The position numbers were made by a program, and so were the translations under genes. Below the pieces are notes generated by a model. The model did no database searches and was not told where the DNA came from. It saw only the letters and a list, made by a program, of their open reading frames with translations. Source: Pseudoflavitalea rhizosphaerae (GTDB taxonomy: Bacteria > Bacteroidota > Bacteroidia > Chitinophagales > Chitinophagaceae). Taken from it: a DNA stretch of 64,000 nt. The stretch's first letter is position 1, and each line of letters starts with the position of its first letter. Location of the stretch: contig NZ_RCSU01000020.1 in assembly GCF_003991355.1 (NCBI RefSeq), positions 1 to 64,000 of the forward strand, in the 5' to 3' direction. This document shows positions 8,557-17,327 of the stretch, in pieces.

Positions 8557-8894
8557 AACACTAAAAAGTGAACAATAATTTAGTTTATTGTTTATCAGCA
8601 TGTTACTGGCAATTCATAGATATTCAAAGTTCATAACGGTGACTTGCACCTGAAAAGTCAGCCACAGGCCTTTTTTCAAATACTTTGTAGGTTGTTCAGC
8701 CAATTTCGGTTATTGATATAAGGTATACCCAGTCATTTTTTAGAAACAGATGGACCATTTTTTTAGCAGCAGATCATTATTGCTCTATTCCATTTTCTAC
8801 TTCTCTCGAAGTCTCCCCTGGCATTTCTGTCACTTTCGCCGGGTCAATCTCCCACCTGGGCTTCCTCGACTTATCCCTTCAAGCACTTACCTTA

Positions 8895-8959
8895 TTATAT
8901 GTATTTAGATATAATCCTGGAAAAAGACACCATTTTATATGCATTTACATATATCCCTG
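8895..8959. repeat. Direct repeat pair with internal palindromes
   Basis: Two copies spaced 40 bases apart read TTATATG(T/C)ATTTA(G/C)ATATA followed by CCTG or CCCTG. The second copy contains a clean palindrome, TATATG-CATTTA-CATATA; the first is imperfect. They lie just upstream of the ORF remnant. A paired operator or a promoter region is possible. Confidence 0.4.
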
Positions 8960-8989
8960 CCAGCTCCCAAAAGCCGTGTCCTTATATAA

Positions 8990-9163
8990 TACCAACCGCC
9001 CTTCTCTCCACAAACACCTTATCCCAATCAACGTGAAATACTTGCCGAATTACGGCGAGGTTATGAGAAATCCCCATTTGATGAAGTCTTGTCCTTGCAG
9101 GTGTACTTCCTTCTGCGAAAACAATTGCCGCAGGATGAAATTTCACATAGTCAAAAACTGTGA
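8990..9163 (+). pseudogene. ORF remnant without start codon
   Basis: The frame opens after a TAA and runs 57 codons to TGA at 9161-9163, with no ATG. The translation contains REILAELRRGYEKSPFDE and VLSLQVYFLLRKQLPQDE, which look like amphipathic helices of a real protein. The out-of-frame reading of the same DNA is Cys/His/Pro-rich and implausible. It is probably the tail of a decayed gene; the family is unknown. Confidence 0.25.
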
Positions 9164-9180
9164 AAAAGCGGCTGATGGAA

Positions 9181-10497
9181 TCAGGCTAACATGTCCAATA
9201 TCTTTTCATTCTCCAGAATGATCATGCCTTGCCTGTCTGTAGTGATCCCCTGCGCCATAGCATAGGTATAATGCGGCGTTGCGCCCTTCATGATAGTGGG
9301 CATATACCCGAACTGAATATTGTTGGTTTCCTTCAGGGCTTCACCCACCTCGATAATATGCGTGGAAATCACAAAAGCGCAAGCCCTGTATCGGGCAAGC
9401 TTCTGCGTAACAACCAGGGTAGCGTCGAAAGCATCTTTTACATTGGTCCCTTTGAATAGTTCGTCGAACAGGATAAACAATCTTTTCCCACTGCTTACCT
9501 GCCTGGATACTTCTTTCACACGCATCACTTCTGCATAAAAATGACTCCAGCCCAAACTCAGATCATCCGGTACATTGATGGAAGTGAAGATGCCGTCCAT
9601 CACTGTAAAGCTCATTTTGTCAGCAGCAACGGGAAAACCCATATGCGCCAGATAGAATGACAATCCCAGGGTTTTCATCCAGGTAGATTTACCTGCCATA
9701 TTTGCGCCGGTAAGAAAAAGCAGATTTTCTTTCCTGCTTATAGTAAGAGTATTGCCTTTTGCATTATTTAAAGATGGATGACGAAGATTCTCAACGCTGA
9801 TCAATCCGTTTGGATCCGTTGCCAGTGCCTGCGCATAAATGAACCCTTTGTCTGCCGCCACCTGCGCCACAGAAATGTAAACATCAAACTCATACAGAAC
9901 CTGCAACAATTCCTCCAGCGGCTGACGAAACTTATTCAGGAATAAGAACTGGCAATCCGCTGTCTGGCCCACGGTGTACGGGAATTTCGCTTTCAATTGC
10001 CGCAGGTCCGGCGCATTGATGATTGCCTCCATTTTATCCTGCATTACTTTGCAGGGATTATCCCCCGATCCTTTTTTGATCAACTGACCAAGCAGGTTAC
10101 TCGCCGATACCAACAGTTCCTGGACCGCGTAAATATGTCGCTGCTGCAAATAATATTTTTGCGACTTATACATCATTTCCTGAAGCTTTCCTTTATACGC
10201 ACCCAGTAAGCAGGATATCCTGCTGACTGGTCTGGGTTCGGTAAGATAATGAGAAGCCATCTCGGCCAACCCGGCATTCACTTCGAACTTCAGGTCCAGC
10301 TGCTGTAAATACGCGATACTTGCTGCACGATGGTTAATGGCAGCGGCATCCGTTAACGGCGCTTTGAACATCTCCTCCAATAGCAATTCTCCTCCTCTGG
10401 TTCTTACCCTGTTAAAGAGATTGAACATAGAACCTGTTTTGTACTTGCCCAGCAAGTTCAGATCGATCACCGTTTGTTTATCAGTTATGAACGACAT
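9181..10497 (-). CDS. Short MutS-like ATPase (second of tandem pair)
   Basis: 438 aa. The C-terminal half is a MutS-type ABC ATPase: Walker A GANMAGKST (264-272), a Ser/Gly-rich loop near DDLSLGWSHF, Walker B LFILFDEL (340-347), and ISTH (377-380). The N-terminal half resembles the MutS core/lever helices. The N-terminal mismatch-recognition and connector domains of true MutS (about 850 aa) are absent, so mismatch repair is unlikely. It starts 2 bases after a paralogue with the same layout. MutS ATPases work as dimers, so a heterodimer is a fair guess. It ends the minus-strand series that begins with the sigma factor. Confidence 0.85.
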   Translation of the reverse strand: MSFITDKQTVIDLNLLGKYKTGSMFNLFNRVRTRGGELLLEEMFKAPLTDAAAINHRAASIAYLQQLDLKFEVNAGLAEMASHYLTEPRPVSRISCLLGAYKGKLQEMMYKSQKYYLQQRHIYAVQELLVSASNLLGQLIKKGSGDNPCKVMQDKMEAIINAPDLRQLKAKFPYTVGQTADCQFLFLNKFRQPLEELLQVLYEFDVYISVAQVAADKGFIYAQALATDPNGLISVENLRHPSLNNAKGNTLTISRKENLLFLTGANMAGKSTWMKTLGLSFYLAHMGFPVAADKMSFTVMDGIFTSINVPDDLSLGWSHFYAEVMRVKEVSRQVSSGKRLFILFDELFKGTNVKDAFDATLVVTQKLARYRACAFVISTHIIEVGEALKETNNIQFGYMPTIMKGATPHYTYAMAQGITTDRQGMIILENEKILDMLA

Positions 10498-10499
10498 AA

Positions 10500-11861
10500 T
10501 TATTCCTCCTTTCTTTTTAAGCCTGCATCCAGCATTTCAAGAATTCCTTCATTTTGAATAATGATCATTCCCTGCCGGTCGGCAGTTATTCCATCTTTTA
10601 ACACGCGGGTATACACCGGAGCTCCTCCTTTCATTTCTGTAGGCAGATACTGGTATTTGATAGGCAATGTTTCCTTTTGCAGTATTTCCCCCGCCTCCAT
10701 TATATGCGTGGAAATGATGAACTGGCTGCCGCTTTTTTTACAGAATGCTTTGGTGATCGCAATGGTAGCATCGTAAGCATCTTTCACATTGGTGCCCCGG
10801 AACATTTCATCGAAGATCACAAACAACTGTTTGCCCTCGCTCAATGCCTGCGCCACTTCTTTCACCCGCAATACCTCGGCGTAATAGTGACTGGCACCCA
10901 TACTTAGATTATCAGCCAGGTTAATACTTGTGAAAATGCCGTCGCGTACCGAAAACTCAAATCTCCTGGCGGCAACAGGAAAGCCCATATGTGCCAGGTA
11001 AAGCGCAATGCCAATACTTTTCATCAGCGTTGACTTGCCAGCCATATTCGCACCGGTCAGAAATAAAACATTGCTATCGAAATTCAAATGGATATCATTG
11101 GCAATGGCGCCTTCCACCTGCGGATGATATACCTGTTCATAGAGAAGCGTTCCGCTCTCTTTAGGCATCGCCTTCGCAAAATTAAATCCGCGTTTACGGG
11201 CTACCTGTCCCACTGAAACATATACATCGAGGTCGTACAACAGATCAAGAATGAAAAGCAGTTTTTCCCGCTGCTCAAAACGCACCAGCTTATCCAATTC
11301 AGAAAGCACACCCGGGCTGAGCTTTACTTCAAATTTTGAACTGAAGTGCTGCCTGACCAATGCAAGCTCCTGTGCATTGATGGCATCTTCCAGTTTCTCG
11401 AAAGCAAGCGCATAAGCAGATCCCTCAACCACCGGCGACAGTTGTTTTGTGAACTGATCCAACTTATAGAACATCCTCAACACCGCTTGCACACCATCGT
11501 TCACAAAAACCTGCGATGCATCTGCCGCCACCATGTCTTTGAATAGCTGCCCGAAAGATTGACCTCCCAACTGCAACTGACTTCTTACATCATCGTTCTG
11601 CAAATAATAAACGATCCCGCCAATGGATTCCGAGTCAACAGGAAAAAGCAATTCACGGGAAGCGAAGAAACGGAATATAGCTGCCTTTTCATTGATCAGC
11701 TTTTCATCCGATAAAGGATGCCTGAACAAATGGTTCAACCTGGCACTTCCTCCCTGGGTAGTGGTCTTATTGTAAAGATCAAAAATGGAAGCCTTACCCG
11801 ATCTGCCGAAAATAGACAGATCGCTCATCGTTTGCTCATCAGTTTTCAAGAGTGTGCTCAT
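10500..11861 (-). CDS. Short MutS-like ATPase (first of tandem pair)
   Basis: 453 aa, a paralogue of the next gene with conserved order: N-terminal MSDLSIFGRSGKASIFDLYN (compare LNLLGKYKTGSMFNLFN in the partner), core helices, Walker A GANMAGKST (270-278), SMGASHYYAEVLRVKE, Walker B LFVIFDEMF (346-354) and IISTH. It lacks the mismatch-binding and connector domains. It starts 4 bases after the stop of the GldFG-like permease gene, so it is very probably co-transcribed with the ABC transporter. Its role is unknown; it may couple ATP hydrolysis to some process of the exporter, or act on DNA. Confidence 0.85.
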   Translation of the reverse strand: MSTLLKTDEQTMSDLSIFGRSGKASIFDLYNKTTTQGGSARLNHLFRHPLSDEKLINEKAAIFRFFASRELLFPVDSESIGGIVYYLQNDDVRSQLQLGGQSFGQLFKDMVAADASQVFVNDGVQAVLRMFYKLDQFTKQLSPVVEGSAYALAFEKLEDAINAQELALVRQHFSSKFEVKLSPGVLSELDKLVRFEQREKLLFILDLLYDLDVYVSVGQVARKRGFNFAKAMPKESGTLLYEQVYHPQVEGAIANDIHLNFDSNVLFLTGANMAGKSTLMKSIGIALYLAHMGFPVAARRFEFSVRDGIFTSINLADNLSMGASHYYAEVLRVKEVAQALSEGKQLFVIFDEMFRGTNVKDAYDATIAITKAFCKKSGSQFIISTHIMEAGEILQKETLPIKYQYLPTEMKGGAPVYTRVLKDGITADRQGMIIIQNEGILEMLDAGLKRKEE

Positions 11862-11865
11862 GATA

Positions 11866-14190
11866 TTATTTTCTTTTGCGCCGGATGATGATTATGGAAC
11901 AGATCACAGCTATGATCGCCGGGATGATCCAATAAAATATAAGTTTGAACGCAGGAATACTATCAACAGTAATGATGAATTCATTATCGATACTTTCCTC
12001 GCTGAAAATATTCGCGGGGAACTTCCCTTCGGTGAAATAGCTGAAGCTCCAGAAACCATACATATAATTATAACGGGACGGCTTATACCCCGAGAGCTGA
12101 GGCGTAGCCAGGTAATCGGCGTCACCGCTCACAATGATCCGTTGGTCTTTTCCATTCACTTTTCTATTCATGCGCACGGCAGCCACGAAGCTTCCAACCT
12201 CATCACCGGCAGTTCTTGTCATTTTCAACTGAAGCGAGTCAGTGCTGATGGGCGCAATACGATTCCAGCTTAAATTTTTATCGGTAACTAACAGTGGGGC
12301 AATTTCAAACCCGGCTCCTTCGTTAAAATCGATAGCGGAAGCGCCTGAAAGAGCTACTCTGTTCAAACTATCCCCTCTGTATTTGAGATCAGTATCCATG
12401 AGCCTTTTAAACTGCGGAGAAATATTTTTTGCAGTATCTGTCAGATAACTGAATACTACATCGCTTGCATAGCTCTCGTTTGGTTGGATAAGGATCCCAT
12501 CGCGCAGTGTAAGTCCCAGTTTATCGAACAAAGGTTTAATGACTTCCTTCCTGTCGGGCTCGCTGGCAATAAGAAGGTTTCCTCCTTCATCGATATACCT
12601 GTTGATCTTCTCCAGGCTTTCTGCCGGGAAAGGCGTCCGCGGATCTGCGATCACAAGTGTGGTTAGGGATTTTGGAATATCATTGTTCTTCAGGGATACA
12701 TTTACAAAATCGAAACCCTGGTTAACCAATGAGTGCCTGTTGCCGAGCTGATTGGCAATGCTCTTATAATCTCTTAAGCGATCAGAAAATGGTCCCCTTT
12801 CAATTTCATCTGAAAGGAATCCGATCTTAGGCATCTCGGAAGCAACAAGGCGGTTGAGCCCTGCAGCCACTTCGCTTTCGCCAGGCCAGAATGCCGGATC
12901 ATCAAAAGTTCTTACAATCGTTTCTTTGCCATTGTATTTAAGAACGAAAAAGCAACGGTTCTCTTCAGCCTTCACATTTACAAACCTACCTGCTTCTTCA
13001 GGGCTCATGAAGCGGTCCAAAGAAGTCCTATGCGTTCTTGCCTCTTCGTCTGCAATTTGTTTGAGCGTTTTACCTGGTTTGTTCTTAAATCGATAATTGG
13101 AAGTATCGGTATTGTAATAATACTTAAAATCGATATCGATATCGGGCTTGAAGCGCACATACCGTTCCCACATAGCGATGATCGACAACTGTGCAGCCGG
13201 TCGCACTGCATAATAAGGGCCCATTAAATTCCCATACAGCGTTACCTCCAGTTTACCATCCATCTTCTTCAATAATTCCTGGGTGCTGGGATGAATAGTA
13301 AATATTTTTCCTCTTGTAGCATCGTAATACATATTCACCTGCGGCTTATTGGTGATGTATCCTAGCACAAACGCGACTGCTATTACAGAAATATAACGCA
13401 GCGCTTTCCTGAACCCGGAAATGGATTCTGTGTCGGATTTTATTTTGATGATGGTAAAACTGAGAAAGCTTACGATAAGAATGACGAAATAGGTGAAGTC
13501 GCGCAGGTTCATCAGTCCTACCAAAAAGCGGCCGGCTTTCCCGCCGATATTCAAATAGAAAGTGATATTCCTGAGGATATCGATATCCTGCCAGAGTTCG
13601 CCCACTTTAGACAAAAAGGCGAACACCCCAAAGGTGATGATAGCTGCAACGATCTGGTACGAAGTAATAGAAGAAATGAACAATCCTATAGCGGCATAGG
13701 TTGCCAATACCAGGAACAAACCGAAAAGCGAAGCCAGTATGTTTCCGTAATCAGGATTTTCCACACTGAATGCAAAACTGATAACGGTCAGGCACACCAG
13801 AAAAAGCAGGCAAAGCGTAAAACAAAGGATGGCAAGATATTTACCCAATACAATTTCCCTGATCCTGACAGGGGAAGAATACAGCAGCTTGATGGTGCCA
13901 TTATTTACTTCACGACTGATCAGCCCCATCGTGATCAAAGGAAAAAACAAATACAGGTTGCGGATAACACTGCCAAATAAGCCGCTACCGGAGCAAAGCA
14001 ACTTAGCCGTAAGATTCTGTAACGCCATCAACTGAGGGCCTCCTCTTTCGTAAATGCCCGCGTAGGCATCGAGTGAGCCAATATAATCGGCGCTGGTCAA
14101 TACCGTAAAAAAGATCATCAATATCCAGGCAATGGGCGAATAGAATAGTGAGGACAGCTCATTCTTCGCTATATATAAAATGCGTTTCAT
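11866..14190 (-). CDS. GldF-GldG fusion: ABC-2 permease with auxiliary domain
   Basis: 774 aa. Residues 1 to about 250 form an ABC-2-type permease with about six membrane segments (the first is SPIAWILMIFFTVL). The remainder is a large extracytoplasmic ABC_transp_aux/GldG-like domain (for example SLTTLVIADPRTPFPAE and RIIVSGDADYLATP), and a final membrane anchor (FYWIIPAIIAVICSIIIIRRK) closes the protein. In gliding Bacteroidota, GldF and GldG are usually separate genes and work with GldA. Here they are fused and lie between the ATPase and two MutS-like genes, away from other gld genes. An exporter for an unknown substrate is likely. Confidence 0.85.
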   Translation of the reverse strand: MKRILYIAKNELSSLFYSPIAWILMIFFTVLTSADYIGSLDAYAGIYERGGPQLMALQNLTAKLLCSGSGLFGSVIRNLYLFFPLITMGLISREVNNGTIKLLYSSPVRIREIVLGKYLAILCFTLCLLFLVCLTVISFAFSVENPDYGNILASLFGLFLVLATYAAIGLFISSITSYQIVAAIITFGVFAFLSKVGELWQDIDILRNITFYLNIGGKAGRFLVGLMNLRDFTYFVILIVSFLSFTIIKIKSDTESISGFRKALRYISVIAVAFVLGYITNKPQVNMYYDATRGKIFTIHPSTQELLKKMDGKLEVTLYGNLMGPYYAVRPAAQLSIIAMWERYVRFKPDIDIDFKYYYNTDTSNYRFKNKPGKTLKQIADEEARTHRTSLDRFMSPEEAGRFVNVKAEENRCFFVLKYNGKETIVRTFDDPAFWPGESEVAAGLNRLVASEMPKIGFLSDEIERGPFSDRLRDYKSIANQLGNRHSLVNQGFDFVNVSLKNNDIPKSLTTLVIADPRTPFPAESLEKINRYIDEGGNLLIASEPDRKEVIKPLFDKLGLTLRDGILIQPNESYASDVVFSYLTDTAKNISPQFKRLMDTDLKYRGDSLNRVALSGASAIDFNEGAGFEIAPLLVTDKNLSWNRIAPISTDSLQLKMTRTAGDEVGSFVAAVRMNRKVNGKDQRIIVSGDADYLATPQLSGYKPSRYNYMYGFWSFSYFTEGKFPANIFSEESIDNEFIITVDSIPAFKLIFYWIIPAIIAVICSIIIIRRKRK

Positions 14191-14192
14191 TT

Positions 14193-15125
14193 TTAGTTCT
14201 TTTCTGAGTGACCGGTTAATTGTTTAAATATTTCATCGATTGAATTCTTTTCGATAGCAAGCTGTGTCATCCTCCATTCTTTCCGGACGCTTTCCGTAAT
14301 GATGGTTTCGCTCACTACCTTACTGCCATCATAAAAGATCCTGAACGAGCGTGGCGTCAATTTCTCCACCCTGTTCACTCCTTTTACTGCCGCCAGCACA
14401 TCGGCTGAAGGCGCATTCTCGAACTCCACCAGCATACTTTGCGGAGCTACATAATTATTGAATGCATCCATGGTATCAGAAAACACCAGTTTGCCCTGTT
14501 CTATCATCAGGATCTCCTGACACAACAATTGTATCTCCGACAAAATATGGGAGGAAAGGATCACGGTCCGTTCATCGGCAATTTCTTTGATCAGGTTACG
14601 TACTTCCACAATCTGAACGGGATCGAGGCCATTGGTAGGCTCATCAAGAATTACAAGGGCAGGCTTATGAATGATCGACTGGGCAATGCCAACACGCTGA
14701 CGGTAACCACCTGAAAGATTTTTCAATAAGCGGTCTTTCACATGCACCACCCCGCATTTGGCCATCACTTCATCCACGGCTTGATATGCCGCTTTCCCAT
14801 CGATCTGCCGTAACCTGGCCGTATACAACAAATACTCAGACACGGTAAGGTCCAGGTACAGGGGAGCATATTGGGGAAGAAAACCAATATGGCTTTTGGC
14901 TTCCATAGGATGCTTCCTGATATTGACTCCCTGAATAAATACTTCACCCTGGGTCTGGTTCAAGGCCCCGCAAACGATATTCATGGTGGTTGATTTACCG
15001 GCGCCATTAGAGCCGAGCAAACCATAAATACCCTTCTTCTTTATTTCTATATTGATATCGCGTATGGCCCAGGCTGTGGCATAGGCATGCGATAAATTCT
15101 CAATCTTTAAAATGGGATGCTGCAT
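14193..15125 (-). CDS. ABC transporter ATP-binding protein (GldA-like)
   Basis: 310 aa. A full set of ABC ATPase motifs is present: Walker A GSNGAGKST (residues 38-46), Q-loop LPQYAP, signature LSGGYRQR, Walker B ALVILDEPTNGLDP, and the H-loop SSHILSE. The C-terminal extension (about 215-310) is of the kind found in GldA/NatA/CcmA-like drug-export ATPases. It starts 3 bases before the permease fusion downstream and is surely its partner. Confidence 0.92.
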   Translation of the reverse strand: MQHPILKIENLSHAYATAWAIRDINIEIKKKGIYGLLGSNGAGKSTTMNIVCGALNQTQGEVFIQGVNIRKHPMEAKSHIGFLPQYAPLYLDLTVSEYLLYTARLRQIDGKAAYQAVDEVMAKCGVVHVKDRLLKNLSGGYRQRVGIAQSIIHKPALVILDEPTNGLDPVQIVEVRNLIKEIADERTVILSSHILSEIQLLCQEILMIEQGKLVFSDTMDAFNNYVAPQSMLVEFENAPSADVLAAVKGVNRVEKLTPRSFRIFYDGSKVVSETIITESVRKEWRMTQLAIEKNSIDEIFKQLTGHSEKN

Positions 15126-15147
15126 CGATACAATTTTTTATGACTGG

Positions 15148-15768
15148 TTAAAAAATTTCAAACTCGAAAACGATATAATGTGGTATGCCCAGTTTCTTCC
15201 CCCAATTCATCACGTCTTCACCACTGTTGTCTACATTACAATAGGAAAGCATATTGGGCGAACCAGGTACGGGTATGGGAAGAATATGGGCCAGGAAGTA
15301 TTGCCGCTTTCCTGTTACAAATGATTTTTTACTGTCCTGCAAAACATTTCGCAGGCTATACATGGGGGAACCTGTGGTCTTGAACTGTTTACGCGCCATC
15401 AGACCGGGGAAATGAAAATGCATGCTGATGTTCTTTTGCTCATCCAGTTTAGAGATCACCCTCACTTCAAACACGGAGTCCGCAATGGGTTTCCGGGATA
15501 AGGAATTGGCGATAATGGATGTAGCTGTAACTTCTCCTTTCCAGATCTCATTTGCAGATAAAATGAAATGTTTACCGATCAGGGAACTTCCGGTAAATGT
15601 TATCGTCTGGTAGTCGATATTTTCCAGTTGCACCAGGTCCTGGAGCTCTCTGTCTTTTGCGCCATAATGAACTTCAAAGGGTACGGATTCGCCCGGTGTA
15701 CTTTGGGCCTGAAGTTGAACCAGGAGCAACATGAAAGCGATTGCCAATAAATACTTTTTTGTTATCAT
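15148..15768 (-). CDS. Secreted protein of unknown function, 206 aa
   Basis: A signal peptide (MITKKYLLAIAFMLLLVQLQAQ) leads into about 185 residues predicted to be beta-rich, with ITFTGSSLIGKHFILSANEIW and a C-terminal HYIVFEFEIF. I do not recognise a family. It sits 11 bases after the M16-like gene and 22 bases before the ATPase gene, so it is part of the same transcription unit. It is probably periplasmic, or attached to the outer membrane as a partner of the exporter or of the SusCD pair. Confidence 0.7.
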   Translation of the reverse strand: MITKKYLLAIAFMLLLVQLQAQSTPGESVPFEVHYGAKDRELQDLVQLENIDYQTITFTGSSLIGKHFILSANEIWKGEVTATSIIANSLSRKPIADSVFEVRVISKLDEQKNISMHFHFPGLMARKQFKTTGSPMYSLRNVLQDSKKSFVTGKRQYFLAHILPIPVPGSPNMLSYCNVDNSGEDVMNWGKKLGIPHYIVFEFEIF

Positions 15769-15779
15769 GCTGTGGGGGA

Positions 15780-17216
15780 TTATTTTTTGTTGGAAGCTGT
15801 TGTGATCCAGTGAACGATATCGGACTGTACTGGCATATTCATTCTGTGCTGTTGTGGGGCAACAATAAAGCAGTGTTTCACTCCTTGAATGAACTCCTGT
15901 AAACTGGTTGTGATGTCTTTGGCACTGATGGTTCCTATCAATTGCTGCTGTTGTTCATATAGCAGTTCAACTGGTAGGTCGGGGATATTGTATAAAAACT
16001 TATTGCAGAGTTGATCGGCATAATAGCGGGCATACAAGCGGCTTCTGGCGGCAAATAATTGTTTGGCATCCTGTAGCATTTTTGCTTTGATAGCAGCAAC
16101 GGTAGTATCTGAAAATCCATTTCGGGATATCTGCACCAATTGATAGTATACGGTTTTAAAATTTTCTTCCAGGTCATTTTCGTTGGCAGCAATATTCAGC
16201 ATGACGAGGTCGAGTCCCCGCTCTGCTCTCCTGATCAAAAAAGTAGCCTTGGTATTTTTGTTCTTTGTGGCAAGGATAGTAAGGGCATTGCTCATTGCCT
16301 GCTGGAATATTTCCCAGACAAGCTTGTTGCGCAGGTCCCCGGCGTTGATCACATCAACTTCAGGATATTGCACGGCCAGGGTAAGGGTAGTTTCCCGGAC
16401 TGCCGTATCCGTTACCAACACAAAGCCCGGTGTTTGATGTGGGGTTATGAAAAAGCTGGTATTGCCGGGATTGCCTTCGGTTACAGGTAATGAAGCAAAA
16501 GCAGCTTCTATTTGTTTTTTCATTTCTGTTACATCAATATCTCCAACAATGATCAGCGCCTGCAAATCGGGGCGCAGCCATTTTTTTTGAAAAGTCTCCA
16601 ATCCGGAAGCAGACAATTTTTCCATAGCGGCCATGCTACCGATCGGGGGATGTTCAGCAAATGCTGAATACCCTAATTGGATCGGCCTCAATTGTTCGAT
16701 GATACGTTGAGGGAAAAGTATACCGGATTCTTTTATTTGTTTGATAGCGCTGTCTCGTTGCGCCTGCAGCAAATTTGCTGCAGGCGTGGATGGAGTGATC
16801 ACTTCTTTCAACCACTCCATGGTATTTCGCAATAGTGGCGTATAACTGGCCAGCTGGAACTTATAGATGGTTTTATCGTAACCATTGAACACTACATCGG
16901 AGCCATCGGATTTTGAGCCGGTTTTTAGAAAGAGATATTGGATATCCTCTTTACTGAAGTGCTGGGTTTTGTTCAGGGAAAGATGAGATAACAGCCTCGA
17001 ATATCCGCTTTCATTTTTCGTTTCCACCATCGATCCCGTTTTAGAAACGAGGTACATGGCGGCTCTTCCCGGCTCTCCTTTATAGGGCTTGATATAATAA
17101 TTGAACCCGTTGTTCAGTCTGCCCTGGATAACGCTTTTATCAGACGGCAACTGGCCGGTTTGGGACATTGCATCTTGCACGCACACTAAAAACATTGACA
17201 CAAAAAGGTACCGCAT
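15780..17216 (-). CDS. M16 (insulinase-like) family protein with degenerate active site
   Basis: 478 aa with a signal peptide ending near MSQ. The fold features of a single M16 half are visible: GRLNNGFNYYIKP at the start, a GS-x-x-E segment, and LRPDLQALIIVGDIDVTEM, the typical end of the first M16 lobe, followed by the second lobe. The catalytic HxxEH is replaced by R74-L-L-S77-H78, so two of three zinc/catalytic positions are lost. Peptidase activity is therefore unlikely; in M16 enzymes, inactive subunits often pair with active ones. It follows SusD after 111 bases containing a large hairpin. Confidence 0.8.
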   Translation of the reverse strand: MRYLFVSMFLVCVQDAMSQTGQLPSDKSVIQGRLNNGFNYYIKPYKGEPGRAAMYLVSKTGSMVETKNESGYSRLLSHLSLNKTQHFSKEDIQYLFLKTGSKSDGSDVVFNGYDKTIYKFQLASYTPLLRNTMEWLKEVITPSTPAANLLQAQRDSAIKQIKESGILFPQRIIEQLRPIQLGYSAFAEHPPIGSMAAMEKLSASGLETFQKKWLRPDLQALIIVGDIDVTEMKKQIEAAFASLPVTEGNPGNTSFFITPHQTPGFVLVTDTAVRETTLTLAVQYPEVDVINAGDLRNKLVWEIFQQAMSNALTILATKNKNTKATFLIRRAERGLDLVMLNIAANENDLEENFKTVYYQLVQISRNGFSDTTVAAIKAKMLQDAKQLFAARSRLYARYYADQLCNKFLYNIPDLPVELLYEQQQQLIGTISAKDITTSLQEFIQGVKHCFIVAPQQHRMNMPVQSDIVHWITTASNKK

Positions 17217-17241
17217 AACTGTTAAGTTTTGTATTCACGAC

Positions 17242-17312
17242 CAGGCATAGGATGCCCAATCCATAAGTAGCCTATTATTTTCTATGGAGTATGACGGGCG
17301 TCCTATGCCCTG
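17242..17312. repeat. Large imperfect hairpin between SusD and M16-like genes
   Basis: The arms CAGGCATAGGATGCCC (from 17242) and GGGCGTCCTATGCCCTG (to 17312) pair over about 16 bases with one bulge and one G-T pair. An inner stem, TCCATA/TATGGA, also fits. No T-run follows on the minus strand. It could be a processing or attenuation site lowering expression of the genes after SusD, or a REP-like element. Confidence 0.5.
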
Positions 17313-17327
17313 TGTATGTTGTTGTAT

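Larger units (their letters stand above)
8574..9180. other. Non-coding stretch with repeats and an ORF remnant
   Basis: No intact gene was found between the AbiEi_2-type operator and the 3' end of the MutS-like gene. It contains two similar AT-rich repeats (8895-8919 and 8935-8959) and an open frame without a start codon (8990-9163) whose translation looks protein-like. The rest shows nothing recognisable. Confidence 0.5.

Noticed and set aside
8976-9221. 81-codon ATG frame near the MutS-like gene
   Set aside because: Cys/His/Pro-rich translation with no family look, and it overlaps the MutS-like 3' end; the alternative frame 8990-9163 looks more protein-like.
9181-11861. DNA mismatch repair MutS split in two by a frameshift
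   Set aside because: Both proteins carry their own complete ATPase domain with Walker A and B, so they are tandem paralogues and not halves of one protein.
11866-15125. Annotation as the gliding-motility GldA-GldF-GldG system
   Set aside because: GldF and GldG are fused and no other gld or spr gene is in the window; the context points to an exporter of unknown cargo.
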